Positions 48,731 through 60,482 of a stretch of 64,000 nucleotides of DNA are shown one piece after another. The first letter of the stretch is position 1; every line of letters starts with the position of its first letter. The DNA is from Brasenia schreberi (taxonomy: Eukaryota > Streptophyta > Magnoliopsida > Nymphaeales > Cabombaceae), in the NCBI GenBank assembly GCA_036023115.1, contig JAYKKT010000091.1:29578001-29642000 (forward strand), read 5' to 3'. The notes under the pieces are model-generated. The model worked only from the letters and a program-made list of their open reading frames with translations. It was not told where the DNA came from and did no database searches. The position numbers and the translations under genes are program-made.

Positions 48731-50266
48731 AACGTGTACACATCCATGATATGGACGATTCCATATTCCAAAATGAAGCACTTTATAAAACTTTTTCAAA
48801 AATCAAAAAGCCTTGGAATATGATTTTAAACATGGGATAAACACCATACCAAGGACTAGGAGCCAAAAACCAAGGTTGGTTAGAACCCATCCTACCTAGT
48901 CCAAACCCAAATCGATATGGATTGGGCTACATTCCATCCATACCCCCTGAGCCACCACCTAAGACCACTTGGGTTAAGGGTGCCCTTTAGAACCTCCTAA
49001 AATCGAGACCCATGGCTTAGATCCGATATCTTAAGTCTAATTCATGGAGTTTTCTTTGTAGGTTCGATGGAAGAACCCTCCTCTGCAAAAATCCAAAAAA
49101 ATTAGACATTCCCCAAAAACCAAAAAAATTGAAAAACCTTCAAAAGCCAAAAACATTTGAAAAATCTAAAAATTTCAAAAAGAAATTTGTTCTCATTCAT
49201 TCTCCTATTCTTTATTTGAAAAAAAAAAATTCAAAAAGAAAGTCTTCTATATTGATCCTTAAAATTTCGTTTCGAAAAAGACAAAAAATTTGAAAAATTT
49301 CAAAAATCCAAAAAATAATGGCCATGTACAAAGCCCATTTTCGAATTTTTCCAAAAATTGTCTATACTCCCCAAACCTAGAGTCATCCAAGTTGATATAA
49401 CCCTCTCTCTTGCATAGAACTTCCCTAACTTTTAATGCTTGAGATTCATAGAATCCTTGACTTGGAAATTACATAGAAGGGGATTTTAGAGTGAATCTAA
49501 CCCATAGTGTGTGCATGTTTACATGTGCATCATGCATTGCATCATGAAACCTTATATTTTGCATGAACCATACCGGGGCTAGACATCATGAGATCGTCTA
49601 CCTTTAGAGCCAAAAGTTTGTAAAAGAATTCATGTTAAGCCAAAGGGGCATGAGAGTTGACCCCCTAAGTATCGAGCCATCATAGGCATGTCTCCATATG
49701 AATCAAATCTGAAACCTCCAAGGTTAATTCCAAGCTAACAAGATGCTAATCTCTCAATGAGACTTTTTGAAAAAGGGTTAAAAATTCGTGTGAATGCATT
49801 GAGTGTTTTACTTGATAAATGTGAAGATGATATCCATAGGAAGTATGCCATTTCGAAAACTCTATGGGCAAAGAAATGACCAAGCCATAGAGAAAATCGT
49901 GCTTGGTATAGACTTCCAAAATTGAGACATTATTCCCCATGACATGAAATAGGGATAATGTCGGTTGATTCAAGCACTTGTTTGAAAATCCTATCCTAAT
50001 GGGTAGGCTATATAAATGGCAGCTCTATTAAAGGAACAAGCCCCTAGATCATGTGGCTGAATTGCCTCTTGAGATACACATCCCATACTTGATCAAATGC
50101 CCCATGAAGGCATATTTTCCAAATGAATTTCAAAACCATGCTTTGACAAATTATTTTAAATCAAGTATGGAAAATGTATTTTGAGGAAACAAAAAATCAA
50201 GGGGCAAGTATAAGAATCATCTTCATATCTCCCGAGAAAGAAGAAAAATCCCAAGTGCCATTCGAC

Positions 50267-50332
50267 TAGATTTTGCATGTTCAAATGATGTTCCCAAGTA
50301 TGAAGCCCTCATACAAGGCCTAAAAATTTCAA
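50267..50332 (+). pseudogene. Tat-like RNase H scrap
   Basis: It reads LDFACSNDVPKYEALIQGLK, closely matching the (C)TNN.AEYEALI.GL block of the extra plant-type RNase H typical of Tat-lineage elements. The surrounding frames are broken. Confidence 0.65.
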
Positions 50333-51025
50333 AAATCTAGGGTCTCATGCATCAAAGTCTTTGAAGATTCTATATGAACCAAGTTTCAAAAATTTGGCAA
50401 GTCAAGGACGAAAATTCATCAAGAATTGGCCATTAGAGTGGCCGGTTCTTTCAAAAAAATGCACCATGGGCACTCACGATTTGGAATGCTTGCCAAAATG
50501 ACCAAAATTTAAAATACCTTGGTTTCAAGACATTGAAAATTTTAAGAAAAGGAGGATTTCCGGAATTTACTTCCTCAAAAAGATCAATTTTTGATTGAAA
50601 ATTTTTAACCCTACATATGACTTTGAAAAGAAAAATTTTTAGCATCTTATTGACATGAAAACCTTGATAAGGTTAGAATCAATACATGAATCCCACGATG
50701 GAAAAACGTGGAGACCATGTCAATTCAAATATGATGGCCATGAAATACTTAGGGTTGGTTATTGTTAGTCCATCCTTAAGCAAAAAGTATCATGATCATG
50801 TTAGAAATATCATAAATGTCAAATGCATTAGCCATCCATAGCCCATCATCCATCTTATATGCCATAAAGAAAGTCCATAGCCCATTCACCTTGAGGCCGT
50901 GTGATATCACTCAATCTCCACCAAACCAGGGGCATTGAAAATGTCGAAGGTTCCGACTGATGTTCAAGAATGTATAAGCCATTTTGGAATTTACCATGTC
51001 CAAAGATTTTCCCCGTCTTTAGATC

Positions 51026-51330
51026 CTAAAAAGCACAACCAGTAGGATGAAAAGTTACACAACCAGTAGAAAGAAGATTCATCGAAAAACTGGGCACATG
51101 ATATACAAATGATAAATTTGAAAAAGATGCAGAGACACTTCCATGTCCAATCATATAAGTGAGAGAACCATCTGCTAATTTAATGGGTTTCTGATCTTTG
51201 AGAGTCCTGTATTTTGAAAAATATGATAGGTCGCCCACCATATGATCTGTAGCCCCTGAATCAATTATTCATATTTTAGAGAGAGAATGATAGAAATGGT
51301 TACCCTTTACTTTATGTGTTTCCTGTGCCA
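51026..51330 (-). pseudogene. Copia-H protease remnant
   Basis: Minus-strand pieces: a decayed DSGA..HMVGDLSYFSKYR region, IKLADGSLTYMIGHGSVSAS and FVYHVPSFSMNLLSTG. They are nearly the same as Copia-A protease at 18640-18900, so H and A are related families. Copia-J interrupts upstream at 51335. Confidence 0.8.
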
Positions 51331-51335
51331 CTGTA

Positions 51336-51666
51336 CGTAGAGATTAACCCAAAACAGAACTTTATTTTATTAAGAACAAAGGAACTTACATCGAATCTTC
51401 AAGACGAGGGCTGGTCGGCTCCCTGCAGCCACCCAGTCCATTCACGTTTTTCTCTTTACTCTAAACCCTAAAGACTACTACACTATATATATTGGTGTTA
51501 TAACTTGGAAGACCTAAATACCCCTACTTACTAATTAATAAGACTAAGTACCTAATGGATCACAGACCGATCCATTAGGACCTGCATTACTCCTACCTGA
51601 CTACACTTACACAATGACATACACGATGAACACATACACGATCAAGATACAACTTGATCTCTAACA
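51336..51666 (-). repeat. Copia-J 3' LTR
   Basis: Starts TGTTAGAGATCAAGTTG (minus) after a polypurine tract complementary to CGCCCCCTCAAG (51667-51678). A 15-bp unit near 51625 is duplicated relative to the 5' LTR. Confidence 0.94.
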
Positions 51667-51673
51667 CGCCCCC

Positions 51674-52405
51674 TCAAGTTGAATCTTGAAAATTTGTAAT
51701 TCTCAATTCACGAAGATTTTTCTGGAGTCCTCCTACTGATGCAGGCTTCGTGAAGATATCTGCCAGTTGGCCTTCAGAACATACATGAATAAGATTGAAA
51801 AAACCTTGTGAAATCTTTTCTCTGATAAAATGACAATCAATCTCAATGTGTTTGGTCCTCGTCATGTCAACATAATTTGACATGAAAGTTACACTGCAAG
51901 AGCCGATACTGATTATCGATAAATAAGAGCCCATTTCATGTAGTCCCTCATACCGTTATCTTCAAGTCATCAAGTCTTTAATAGTTGTTCATCCATAATG
52001 AGTCACGGCAAGTTCCTCGAGGCTATGGTTCTAAATTCACCAAGACTTGATCTTAGCCACTACTGTATTTTGCTTCTTCACTTTTCTAGTAGAAACAATC
52101 AGATTACCCCAATGGATAGAGCAGCACAACTGGACCAGTGGATCTCCTATCACCATAGAGAACCTGCGCAATCAACCGCACGTATAAGCCTCCATAGTCA
52201 AGTTTCCATCTCTTTGAACAAGAGTCCCTCCCGGGAGGGTTTTGAGATACCGCGTAATATGAAATACTATACTCATGTGGTGTTTGGAGGGATTGTGCAT
52301 CCATCTACTAACATACCCTACTGCAAAACTGAGATCAGGCCGTGTAATAGTGACATATATTAATTTTTCCACTAATTTTTGGTACCTACCAATATCCTCA
52401 TATGG
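51674..52405 (-). pseudogene. Copia-J RT connection and RNase H (decayed)
   Basis: The upstream part reads EKLIYVTITRPDLSFAVGYV and MHNPSKHHM. Broken frames then give a RRSTGP..-like RNase H core, and MTRTKHIEIDCHFIREKISQ and GQLADIFTKPAS close the polyprotein at 51674. Internal stops separate the pieces. Confidence 0.82.
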
Positions 52406-54900
52406 TTATGCATTCTTGCTGTCATCCTCCTTGAGTATCTCCATTGGAGTTGAGCATACACAGCAATCCTCCATTTTCGTCTCCTTCAATAAGTCCAAAA
52501 TGCATTTCCTTTGACATAAGAATAAAGCATCATCTCTATGGATAACTTCTATGCCAAGAAAGTAATTTAGTTTTCCCAGATCTTTCAAGTCAAATAGCAT
52601 ACTGAGTTTCTTCTTTAGGTCAATAATACCATCTATATCATCTCCTGTAATAATAATATCATCAACATATACCAGTAACATGATATTTTTCTGGCCTTGC
52701 TTAATAAAGAGAGTATGGTCACTGATACACTGCATAAAGCCCAAGGTTTGAATTCCATCACTTAACTTTTCAAACCATGCCCATGGAGATTGTTTCAGTC
52801 CATAAATTGATTTTTTTAATTTACACACATTCTCTTGTTTGTGCCCATAAAGATATCCAGGTGGCAAGTCCATATAAATGTCTTCTATGAGATCCCCTTG
52901 GAGAAATGCATTCTTCACATCCAGTTGCTATAATTCCCATCTTTTATTAACTGCTAGACTCAACAGAATTCTGATGATATTCATTTTGGCCACAGGAGCA
53001 AACGTTTCTGTGTAATTTATGTCGTACGATTGACTATATCCTTTAGTCACTAATCTAGCTTTATATCTCTCTATATTTCCATTTGCCTTATACTTTACAG
53101 AGAATACCCACTTACATCCCATAGTTTTCCTTCCTAATGGTAAAGTTGTCAATTCCCAAGTTTTATTTCGCACTAGAGCTGAAATTTCTTCTTCCATAGC
53201 TGCTTTCCATCCTGGATGTTGTTTAGCCTCTTCATATGTTTTTGGTACGAATGTATTCTCTGCGTTTATCACAAACAACTGATATTCTCTATGACAATTA
53301 GAGTATGACACCATTCCTTCCAATGCATATTTTGCTGCTATACGTTTTCCTTTTCTAATAGCAATAGGACGATCATCCAATTCAATATTTGGATCATGAG
53401 TAGTTACTTGAGAAGGAAGTACATCTGACTCTCGCTGGGAATTTCCTTCAGTCATCTGATGCGAAAAAATAATCCCTCGGTTACCTCTATTATATACTTG
53501 CCATTCCTTCCCCTCAGGGGGAACCATGTCAGTTTCTGTACTTTCATAAATAGATGTAACTTCAGTAAGAGGAAGTGGTATGACCTGAGAGGATTGTATG
53601 TTTGATGTAGGATCTTCCGGCACTTTATAATACGGTATGTCTTCCTGAAAGGTAACATCCATTGTAACATAAAATTTCCTTTTTGACGGATCATAACACT
53701 TATATCCTTTTTGAGTAGCTGAATATCCCACAAAGACACACTTAATAGATCGAGCATCTAGTTTATCTCTGGTACCTTGGTAAATATGGACAAAGCACGT
53801 ACACCCAAACACTCTTGGAAGTAAGTGGAATTGTTTCTGAGAAGGACATAAAGAATGGAAGGGAGTATTTCTATTGAGAACCCTGTTTGGCATGCGGTTT
53901 ATGAGGAACACCGATGTTAGAACTGCTTCACCCCAAAAATATTTTGGAACATTACCACCTATTAATAGAGTTCTTGCCACCTCTAAGATATGTCGATTCT
54001 TTCTTTCTGCAATTCTATTTTGCTGAGGGGAATGGGAACATGAAGTCTGATGTAACATTCCATGTTGTAGAACATATGAGTGAAGAGATTGGGACATAAA
54101 CTCTCCCCCATTATCACTGCGAAGAACCTTTATATTGCTATGAAATTGAGTCTTTACAAACTGACAGTAAATCGGAAGAATGTTCTTTACCTCATCTTTG
54201 GTCTTCATAAGGTAAATCATAGTAAATCTGGTACAATCATCAATAAACGACACAAAGTACTTATATCTATGCACAGAAGTTGTAGAACATGGGGCCCAAA
54301 TATCAGAATGTACAATATCAAATGGAATAGAATATCGTTTTTCATTCAAAGGAAAGGAAACACGGTGATGCTTTGTCTTCTCGCAAGTTTCACAATTCAA
54401 GTTCAAATCATTACAATCACTGAATTCTGGTAATAACAACTTTATTTTTGAAAATGGTAAATGGCCTAGTCGCTTGTGCCACCGAGGTATGTCCTCCTTC
54501 TGTTTCTCTGTGATGATAGTTGATTGTAATGCAGCTCCTTTATTGTCCTCGCAGAAGTAAAGTCCTCTCCTCACATTACCCTGACCACATATCTTCCCCA
54601 TCTTGATTTCCTGAAATACACATCCAGTGGAATCAAAGGTTATACTACATTTCAAATCCTGAGTCATAGCAAATACAGATAATAAATTTACTGATATGTT
54701 GGGGACATGTAAGACATTTTTCAAGGTTCCAAAAGATGTAATCACACTTCCTTTTCCCACTATTGGAGTTAGAGAACCATCTGCCAATTTGATATTGGTG
54801 TTTTCCTGTGTCAATTCGTAAGTATCAAAGAAGTCTCTTTTGCTAACCATGTGATCTGTGGCTCCAGAATCAATAATTCATAATCTTGAATAGGAAGTAT
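52406..54900 (-). pseudogene. Copia-J pol: protease end, integrase, reverse transcriptase
   Basis: A 640-residue frame (54850-52928) is followed, after a TAG replacing the Trp of the [12 protein letters not shown] block, by a 170-residue frame (52918-52406). Order: IKLADGSLTPIVGKGSV (protease side), RRGLYFCED, RWHKRLGHLPFSK with LNCETCEKTKHH (integrase His2-Cys2), FDIVHSDIWAPC, VLRSDNGGEFMSQ and AERKNRHILEVAR (D, D, E). The linker and RT then read [43 protein letters not shown] and LLVYVDDIIITGDD. One in-frame stop is the main lesion in an otherwise well-kept coding region. The protein would integrate and copy the element. Confidence 0.92.
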
Positions 54901-54999
54901 AGGTATTACCCTGAGTCAGGAATGAGAAGGGATAAGCGACAGTTGCTTATGAGTCACTGTGAGAGGATGTAGATGGTGATTGTGTATCTATCAGACGAG

Positions 55000-55973
55000 C
55001 TTTCAACTGCTCAATCTCTTTTTTCATATGTCATAGAAGTTAAACTATCTTCAACCTTTTGTTTCTCATTCTGATCACTACTAAAGTACGCCTTGTTAGA
55101 TTTATTCTGAAGGTAGGTAGGTTTCCCAACTAGGTCCCAACACGTTTCCTTGGTATGTCTGGGTTTGCCACAGTGAGAACAGATTATTTTTATCCTTTTC
55201 TTCAAATGTCAATCCCGATCTACCTCTGCCTCTGCCATAACTTCTTCTACCTCTAGCAAAGGGTGAAACATAAGTATTCTTCCCGACAAATGCTGAAGTT
55301 TCAGAATTGATTTTGGTTTCCTTTTCCAATTATTTATGTCTTCTTCCCTGAGGAGGAGTGAGTATACAGTACTCAAATAAGGGAGTTCTTCTCTGCTGAG
55401 GATATTATTCTTCACGGCCTCATATTCTGATGATATTCCCCAAAAAAGGTCAAACACTTTTCACTCTTCAAATTTCTCGTTACTCTCCTGTGTACAAGTT
55501 TGACATTTTGTTTTAGAATAAAGTTGTAGTTCTTCCCACAGACCTCTGAGTTCTGCATAGTATTCACTAACTGATCCGCTCCCTTGTCGATACTTTCTGA
55601 TCTTCTCAATAATATCATACTTTTTTGCTATATTCTTTCGTTGAGCATATGTCTCTTAAACCGCTAGCCAGATATCTCTTGCTGTATCCAAAAACATAAA
55701 TGTACTACCAATAGAAGGCGTCATGGATTGTATTAACCAAGCACTGACAAGTGCGTTTTCTCGACACCATAGAGAGTATAGAGGATCTGTTATAGGTGGT
55801 TTGAGAATTTCTCTTGTAAGATAATCCCATCACCCCCTTGCCATAACTGCGAGTTTCATTGATCTTGCCCACTGGAGATAGTTCTTTCCATCTAGTTTCA
55901 GGTTAGTGACTTGAAATGTTTCGCCCTTGTCCAACAAATTGTCACTGCCTTGTACTATTTTGCTTCTGTCCAT
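55000..55973 (-). pseudogene. Copia-J gag
   Basis: It starts at the minus-strand ATG at 55973 (MDRSKIVQGSDNLLDKGETF), then LKLDGKNYLQWARSM, FMFLDTAREIWLAV, RGLWEELQLYSKTKCQ, LFWGISSEYEAVKNNILSRE and the CCHC knuckle CSHCGKPRHTKETC at about 55170. Stops (for example after LAVMARG) and frameshifts break it. Confidence 0.88.
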
Positions 55974-56335
55974 TATTTCTCTCCCCTTTTTTTTTTTCGG
56001 ATAATTGAATCCTGATCTTGATCACAAAGCGATTATCGGCCAACCAGTAACGACAACTGATCACGTAATAAATGAGACTATTAAAACTGTCCAATAACAA
56101 GGCATATAATCATGCAATCATGCCCTTAAACTATGATTTTTTCTAATAACATTGGGCATTATAAGATGTATTCCAAATAATGATAAAATTTCAACCAGAT
56201 TCACTGAGCACCTTAGTATATATCCACAAAAAAAATTCTCCACCTTGAATTTTTTGCAACTTCCAAAGACAACCTATGTGGACTGATTTTCCAACAAAGA
56301 AACACTGATTTTATCCCAAATATGCTCTGATACTA
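55974..56335 (-). promoter_or_regulatory. Copia-J leader and primer-binding site
   Basis: An untranslated leader of 360 bp. The complement of GCTCTGATACTA at 56324-56335 is the primer site, a one-base variant of the initiator-Met complement. Nothing else was recognised in it. Confidence 0.8.
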
Positions 56336-56651
56336 TGTAGAGATTAACCCAAAACATAACTTTATTTTATTGAGAACAAAGGAACTTACATTGAATCTTC
56401 AAGACGAGGGCTGGTCGGCTCCTTGCAGCCACCCAGTCCATTCACGTTTTTCTCTTTACTCTAAACCCTAAAGACTACTACACTATATATATTGGTGTTA
56501 TAACTTGAGAGACCTAAATGCCCCTACTTACTAATTAATAAGACTAAGTACCTAATGGATCACAGACCGATCCATTAAGACCCGCATTACTCCTACCTGA
56601 CTACACTTACACAATGACATACACGATCAAGATACAACTTGATCTCCAACA
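56336..56651 (-). repeat. Copia-J 5' LTR
   Basis: A 316-bp LTR beginning TGTTGGAGATCAAG (minus) and ending CTCTACA. The TATATATA near 56485 could be the TATA box. CTGTA follows at 56652. Confidence 0.94.
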
Positions 56652-56656
56652 CTGTA

Positions 56657-57666
56657 GCTTGAGAAGAAGTAAAAGCAGATTTTCCAGATAATCTATTTTC
56701 TAGACCTTGTATTATTTTGATAATCTCCTGAATTCCATCAATACTTGGAGTTGAACTTTCTGCAGAATGAATAGATGCATTGCGATTTCGATAATAATAA
56801 GGTTTACCATGTAATTCTCAATAGTGATCTTTGGTGTGACGTGATTTGCCACAGTGTGAGCAAATAAGTCTGTCTTTCTCATCAGAATGAAATCTTCCAC
56901 GACCACGACTCTAGTGTCCACCTTTGTCACAGAAATGAGGATTATCACCCTGTACCTGAAGGGCCTATTAATCAGTACCAAGAATATGATCCTTCTCAAG
57001 ATGCTTGTGATCTTCTTCTCTGATTAGTAAAGAGTATACTCTGCCCAATGAAGGAAGCTCTTCTCTGCCCAAAATCTTTAGTTTGACTGATTCATATTCA
57101 GGATTGACACCCCACAATAAATAAAATACTTTCTTCTTTTCAATCTCAGAATTTCTTTCATTATAACAAGCCGAACACTTGATATTTGTATAATAGAGGA
57201 GTTCATCCCAAAGACCATGGAGATCAGCATAATATTCACTGATAGACCGAGTAGTTTGTTTGCATTTTCTGATTCGTTCTAGTATCTCATATTCTTTTGC
57301 AACATTTTTCTTTCGGCAATATGCTTCTACCACTGCACACCAATTCTCTTGAGCAAATTCTAAAAATCTAAATGTTTTGGCGATTAATTGAATCATCAAC
57401 TATAGTAACCAAGAAGATATCAAAGCATCTTCTCTTTTCCAAGTGGGATACAGAGTATCATGAGGCTCAGGAATTGGAGTGTGACCCATTAGATGTGCCC
57501 ATCTCTCCCTTGCTACAATGGCAAGTTCCACAGATCTGGCCCATTCCAAATAATTTCGGCCATCTAATTTTGTAGAGGTAATCTGGAAATTTTCTGTTTT
57601 TTCGAATGAAGAAGAAGTTTCACCTGTGTAGAAGGTGTTGTCAATTCCTTTCCCTTTGCCAGCCAT
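56657..57666 (-). pseudogene. Copia-H gag
   Basis: The minus-strand ATG at 57666 opens MAGKGKGIDNTFYTGETSSS, TSTKLDGRNYLEWARSVELA and PTWKREDALISSWLL. After a stop it continues MMIQLIAKTFRFLEFAQENW, CRKKNVAKEYEILERIRKCK, SISEYYADLHGLWDELLYY and PEYESVKLKILGREELPSLG. The CCHC knuckle near 56870 is shifted out of frame. It is close to Copia-A gag. Confidence 0.88.
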
Positions 57667-58393
57667 TAGTCAAACAATTTTATGGAACTTATCTGATCTG
57701 ATTCGTTGAAGCTGCCAAAAAATATGTCTTTCTTTATTGAATTTCAAGCACCAAGTATAAATGACTACGAATCTGTATTTCTGAATTGTTAACCCAGAAG
57801 AATGCTCTATACGAATGGGCTCTTCATTGTTATTGGGTATGAAGTAAACATGAAGATCTAAATTGCACAACAACCTGAGTAAAATTCCTCTATGTGCAAT
57901 CAAGATACCAAATGCCAAATCACGATATCAGACTTGAATGTCTGAACCATACAAAAAAAACTGAATATTATGCGGCTGAATCTCACGTCTGAAAGAATTC
58001 AAGAATGACAATCACCACTGCCAAATCACGATATTAAGATCGAGAAGACTGGAATACTAAATCACGATATCACGATACCAAGAAGATACGATAGGCTTGA
58101 TTGAAAAAGAATCTGAAACTGATCTTGCATATAAGATTGTCGTGAATCTTCATCAAATACAACATGAAGTCTCTCTTGCATAGAATAGAGTCACACAATA
58201 GATGTCTTCTGCCCAAAATCACACGATCTTCATCAAACAGCATCCAATACGCAAGATCTTCATCCAATAACATCCAATATCAGAGTTAAAAAAAATGATT
58301 TCTTTATGATGTAGTGCTTATCTTCCCATGCACACCATCTATGCTTTTAAACAAAAAAAAAATGATTTGCAGCCCTTCTAGGCTCTGATACCA
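57667..58393 (-). promoter_or_regulatory. Copia-H leader and primer-binding site
   Basis: The leader contains repeated AAATCACGATATCA units (57917, 58022 and 58066) and ATCTTCATC..ATCCAATA units near 58220-58280. The primer site is at 58381-58393 (minus TGGTATCAGAGCC). Confidence 0.8.
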
Positions 58394-58707
58394 TATTAAG
58401 AATTGATCAATCATTAATCCAAAGAAAAAGACTTACAATAGTTTGCCGATTGGAGGCATCCTTCCAATCTGCTAAAAAACCTGAAAATGACACTCCTCCG
58501 ACTGCCGATTTATTTCTCTTCTTCATTCTGACCTAAACCCTAATGACTCCTATAAATACCTGGTCTAACTTGAATTCCTAATATACCCCTCATAAGTATT
58601 AGCTATTACTAAGATAACACAAGATTGAAATAGCATACATATGCACTTACACGACCCAGTATTTCTTACAAAACTCTATTAGTTTATTTCATTAGCATTC
58701 CTGAACA
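58394..58707 (-). repeat. Copia-H 5' LTR
   Basis: A 314-bp LTR beginning TGTTCAGGAATGC (minus) and ending AATA next to the primer site. It carries a hairpin GATTGGAGGCATCCTTCCAA near 58448, of the same type as in the Copia-A LTR. Confidence 0.88.
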
Positions 58708-58712
58708 CTACT

Positions 58713-59025
58713 AACCAAATATCCTTAGCAGTTTCCAAGAACATGAATGTACTACCAATTGAAGGTGACATTGATTAGATAAGCTAAGCACTAACTAGTG
58801 TATTTTCTCTACGTCATCGTGAGTAAAGAAGGTCACTAGTCAGAGGTTGTGGTATGTCACCAGTCAAATAGTCCCATCGCTCCCTTGGCATTACCGCCAA
58901 TTCTATAGATCTGGCCCACTTAAGGTAATTTTTTTTTTATCATACTTCAGGTTTGTTATTTGGAACCCTTCACCTTTGTTTGTGGAACTTTGTTCACTTG
59001 TGTCTCCTATCTTAGTCCTCTCCAT
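58713..59025 (-). pseudogene. Copia-I gag, N-terminal half
   Basis: The minus-strand ATG at 59025 opens MERTKIGDTSEQSSTNKGEG, then QITNLKYD, IELAVMPRERWDYLTG and FMFLETAKDIWL. It resumes at 43797 across Copia-H. The untranslated leader runs from 59026 to 59316, where the Copia-K LTR begins. Confidence 0.78.
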
Positions 59026-59316
59026 GTTTATAAGAAACTTCACCTATATTTCAAGAAGACAATTGTCGGCTGATAGTGTGGGTGTGGGTAGTTTCTATAA
59101 CTCAACACAATTATGAAAAAGCAACTTCAATATCAATCTACAAAAAACCAAGATGGCAAGGAGTCGGCAGAATTAATTTGCCTATTGACACATCTCCTAA
59201 TTTGAATAGAACTTCTACTATTGGATTGAATGACTATGCGCAGTGAGATTTTAAGTAAGAATACTTCCAATATTCTTAACTAACATTCAATTGAACCACT
59301 TGTTGTGATTGTCGGT

Positions 59317-59660
59317 TGTTGAAGATAATTAGTTCATGTAATTAGTTGGTTGTTAGTATGAGTCTAGATTAGTATAGTTCAAAGTGTCGTATTAAGTCTC
59401 CTGTAATTTGGATCCTAATGGAGATCAGATTCTGATCCATTAGGACCTGTGATTAATGATGTAAAAGTCAATACTAATTAAGGGCATATTAGTACTTTAA
59501 GTTAGATTAGGGTTATATATAATAGTCGGTTGTCATTAGGGTTGTAAAAAGAAGAAGATAAAAAGGCAAGTGGTGGCAGGAATGAAGTAGCCGACCAATC
59601 TTGTTCTTCCTCCTTCCAGTGTCTGATTCATTTTGCTGTTTAATGCTTCGTTAAATGACA
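59317..59660 (+). repeat. Copia-K 5' LTR (plus strand)
   Basis: The LTR starts TGTTGAAGATAATTAG and ends TTAAATGACA, and is followed at once by the primer site TGGTATTAGAGC (59661-59672). A TATATATAATAG box lies near 59514. No 3' LTR or coding region of this plus-strand element remains. Confidence 0.8.
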
Positions 59661-60482
59661 TGGTATTAGAGCTTTAAACGCAAGTACAACAGCCTGTCGC
59701 ATTAATTCATCCCTGGGAAAAGATTCAAGTATGTATCATGTTAGTTTTTTAAAAGTTTGATGCGAAAAATCTGAAGTATTCCATCAAACAAAGTGCATAT
59801 AACAAACTGTAGTAAGAAGTATCTTGAATCAGCCAACTATGAATCAAATCACAGATTTAAATCACGTTTGTGGTCGTGGTATAATCAATAGGATTGAAGT
59901 TTACCAGATCGTTGAATCAGTTGTGGCTGTGGCACTTGTTGAATCAGCCGTAACACAAGTCATTGAGAATCCGTATGATTCATAACCAATATCGTGAATA
60001 TTTGTCTGAACCAGTTCACTAATTTCTTCAGAAGAGAAATAAACATTAAGCAAGGATCGACATACCTTGGAAGTGCAACTTATAAAACTATCTCTGCAAC
60101 ATCATATAAGTCAGCAAGCATCAACATACCTGGGAGCTGTGGTATATGTAAGACAGCCAGCATCAACATACCTTGGAAACGTGGAAGATTGAAATCCATT
60201 CAGTCATTGAGAATCTGGATTCAGATATTACATAATCAAGAGCGACCTACAAGAAGACATAATATAGATTGAGTTAGAATTTACAGAAATATTGGCAGCA
60301 AAGTATATATGCACATAAACAGATACATATTGGCAGCAAAGTATATATGCACATAAACAGATACAATATCACACAGATTCAGTTTTATCAATCTACTTGA
60401 AGGAAGAAATTTTAGTTTCAAGCAGGTGTGAATCAACATGGAAGGAAGATTGAAAGAAGAATCACTATCATCAAGCAGCTGT
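59661..60482 (+). other. Copia-K leader with short tandem repeats
   Basis: It contains a perfect ~36-bp tandem duplication (TATTGGCAGCAAAGTATATA and continuation, 60291-60363) and a repeated CATCAACATACC unit (60119, 60163). No gag start was identified. At about 60483 it meets Copia-L in the opposite orientation. Confidence 0.6.

Larger units (their letters stand above)
45034..50955 (+). mobile_element. Tat/Ogre-like Ty3 element, degenerate, 3' LTR lost
   Basis: It starts TGTAAACACTCAC inside Copia-H integrase, with a likely long 5' LTR to about 47585. A primer-site-like TGGCACGCCCGGTGGGA follows at 47586-47602, then gag-like sequence and a scrap of RNase H (50267-50332). No second LTR is present. 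The right junction near 50955 returns to Copia-H but skips part of integrase/pre-integrase, so a deletion removed the 3' end together with host sequence. A poly-G run lies at about 46107-46119. The stretch at 48830-50200 is non-coding decayed pol, with many A-rich slips. Confidence 0.7.
51336..56651 (-). mobile_element. Copia-J LTR retrotransposon, structurally complete
   Basis: A minus-strand Copia of 5.3 kb flanked by CTGTA (51331-51335 and 56652-56656), inserted in Copia-H between protease and gag. LTRs are 51336-51666 and 56336-56651, differing at about ten bases plus a 15-bp tandem gain in the left copy. A primer site variant (TAGTATCAGAGC) abuts the 5' LTR. Gag and a long pol frame are readable, but stops and a decayed RNase H make it non-autonomous. 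It is among the younger insertions here. Confidence 0.95.
43798..58707 (-). mobile_element. Copia-H, carrying two nested elements
   Basis: A minus-strand Copia inserted in Copia-I gag. The duplication is CTGCT (43793-43797) against CTACT (58708-58712). The 5' LTR is 58394-58707, with primer site TGGTATCAGAGCC at 58393-58381. The 3' LTR survives only as 43798-43921. It holds gag (57666-56657), protease remnant (51330-51026), integrase/linker (45033-44317) and the start of RT. It was later split by a Tat-like element (from 45034) and by Copia-J. Confidence 0.87.
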
